Below are positions 39,001 to 39,021 of a stretch of 39,021 nucleotides of DNA, one piece after another. The translations under genes were made by a program, and so were the position numbers. The stretch covers positions 1-39,021 of IMG/VR virus record IMGVR_UViG_3300003314_000003, one strand, 5' to 3'. Position 1 is the first letter of the stretch; each line of letters starts with the position of its first letter. The notes under the pieces are model-generated. The model was given only the letters and a program-made list of their open reading frames with translations. It had not been told where the DNA came from and did not search any database. The DNA comes from a virus.

Positions 39001-39021
39001 ATGCCAAAGAAAGAAGATTTA
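39001..39021 (+). CDS. Start of next gene (MPKKEDL), candidate DGR accessory protein Avd
   Basis: An ATG preceded by GAAAGGTG opens a frame that is cut after seven codons by the window edge. In DGRs the small four-helix accessory gene avd commonly follows the target gene, before the template repeat and reverse transcriptase. The start MPKKEDL would suit it, but seven residues cannot identify a family. Confidence 0.4.

Noticed and set aside
1-39021. CRISPR arrays, rRNA, tRNA or insertion sequences
   Set aside because: No regularly spaced repeats, no cloverleaf or rRNA signatures and no transposase were seen on either strand.

Overview
The window comes from a low-GC Firmicute, most likely a Bacillaceae relative. 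AT-rich coding, strong AGGAGG-type ribosome sites, frequent TTG and GTG starts and a Bacillus-type LexA box all point that way. I could not assign a species. From about 3.4 kb to the right edge it is one long temperate-phage genome. The first 3.2 kb has a plasmid or conjugative-element character.

Left region (1-3240). Leftward genes encode the N-terminal part of an unrecognised protein, a 44-aa membrane peptide and a two-helix VirB2/TrbC-like membrane protein. Next come a TubZ-like tubulin GTPase and a small winged-helix protein that could be its TubR partner. A Cro-like gene faces the other way across a candidate centromere/operator. Next to it (3391-3448) lies a near-perfect 58-bp palindrome centred on a CA dinucleotide, beside the terminator of a large serine recombinase. 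This may be the phage attachment site.

Lysogeny and early region (3.4-18.3 kb). The serine integrase is followed by a LexA-boxed 39-aa ORF, then a CI-like repressor and a divergent Cro with recognisable operators inside an almost consensus promoter. A rightward early operon follows: several small genes, two unusual hairpin regions, a DUF2303-like protein, a DnaD-like initiator, a G39P-type helicase loader, DnaB helicase and dimeric dUTPase. About twenty small, mostly unknown genes come after, many of them Cys-rich. A sigma-like late regulator closes the module.

Late region (18.3-39.0 kb). A small tyrosine recombinase and a roughly 400-bp gene-free stretch (candidate cos region) precede a lambda-like head module: Nu1-like TerS, GpA-like TerL, gpW, portal, ClpP-type protease with a nested scaffold start, decoration protein and major capsid protein E. 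The tail is P2/Mu-like and contractile: sheath, tube, tail chaperone with a TTTTTTA -1 slip site, tape measure, then X, D, V, U, W, J and I baseplate proteins.

The right edge carries the recipient half of a diversity-generating retroelement (DGR). It has a formylglycine-enzyme/C-type-lectin-like target gene, a GC-rich adenine-poor 3' variable region, and an 8-9 bp hairpin with a GATA tetraloop just after the stop. The next gene begins MPKKEDL and may be the accessory protein Avd. The template repeat and reverse transcriptase would lie past the window. The target gene is broken by a frameshift at what looks like an internal deletion.
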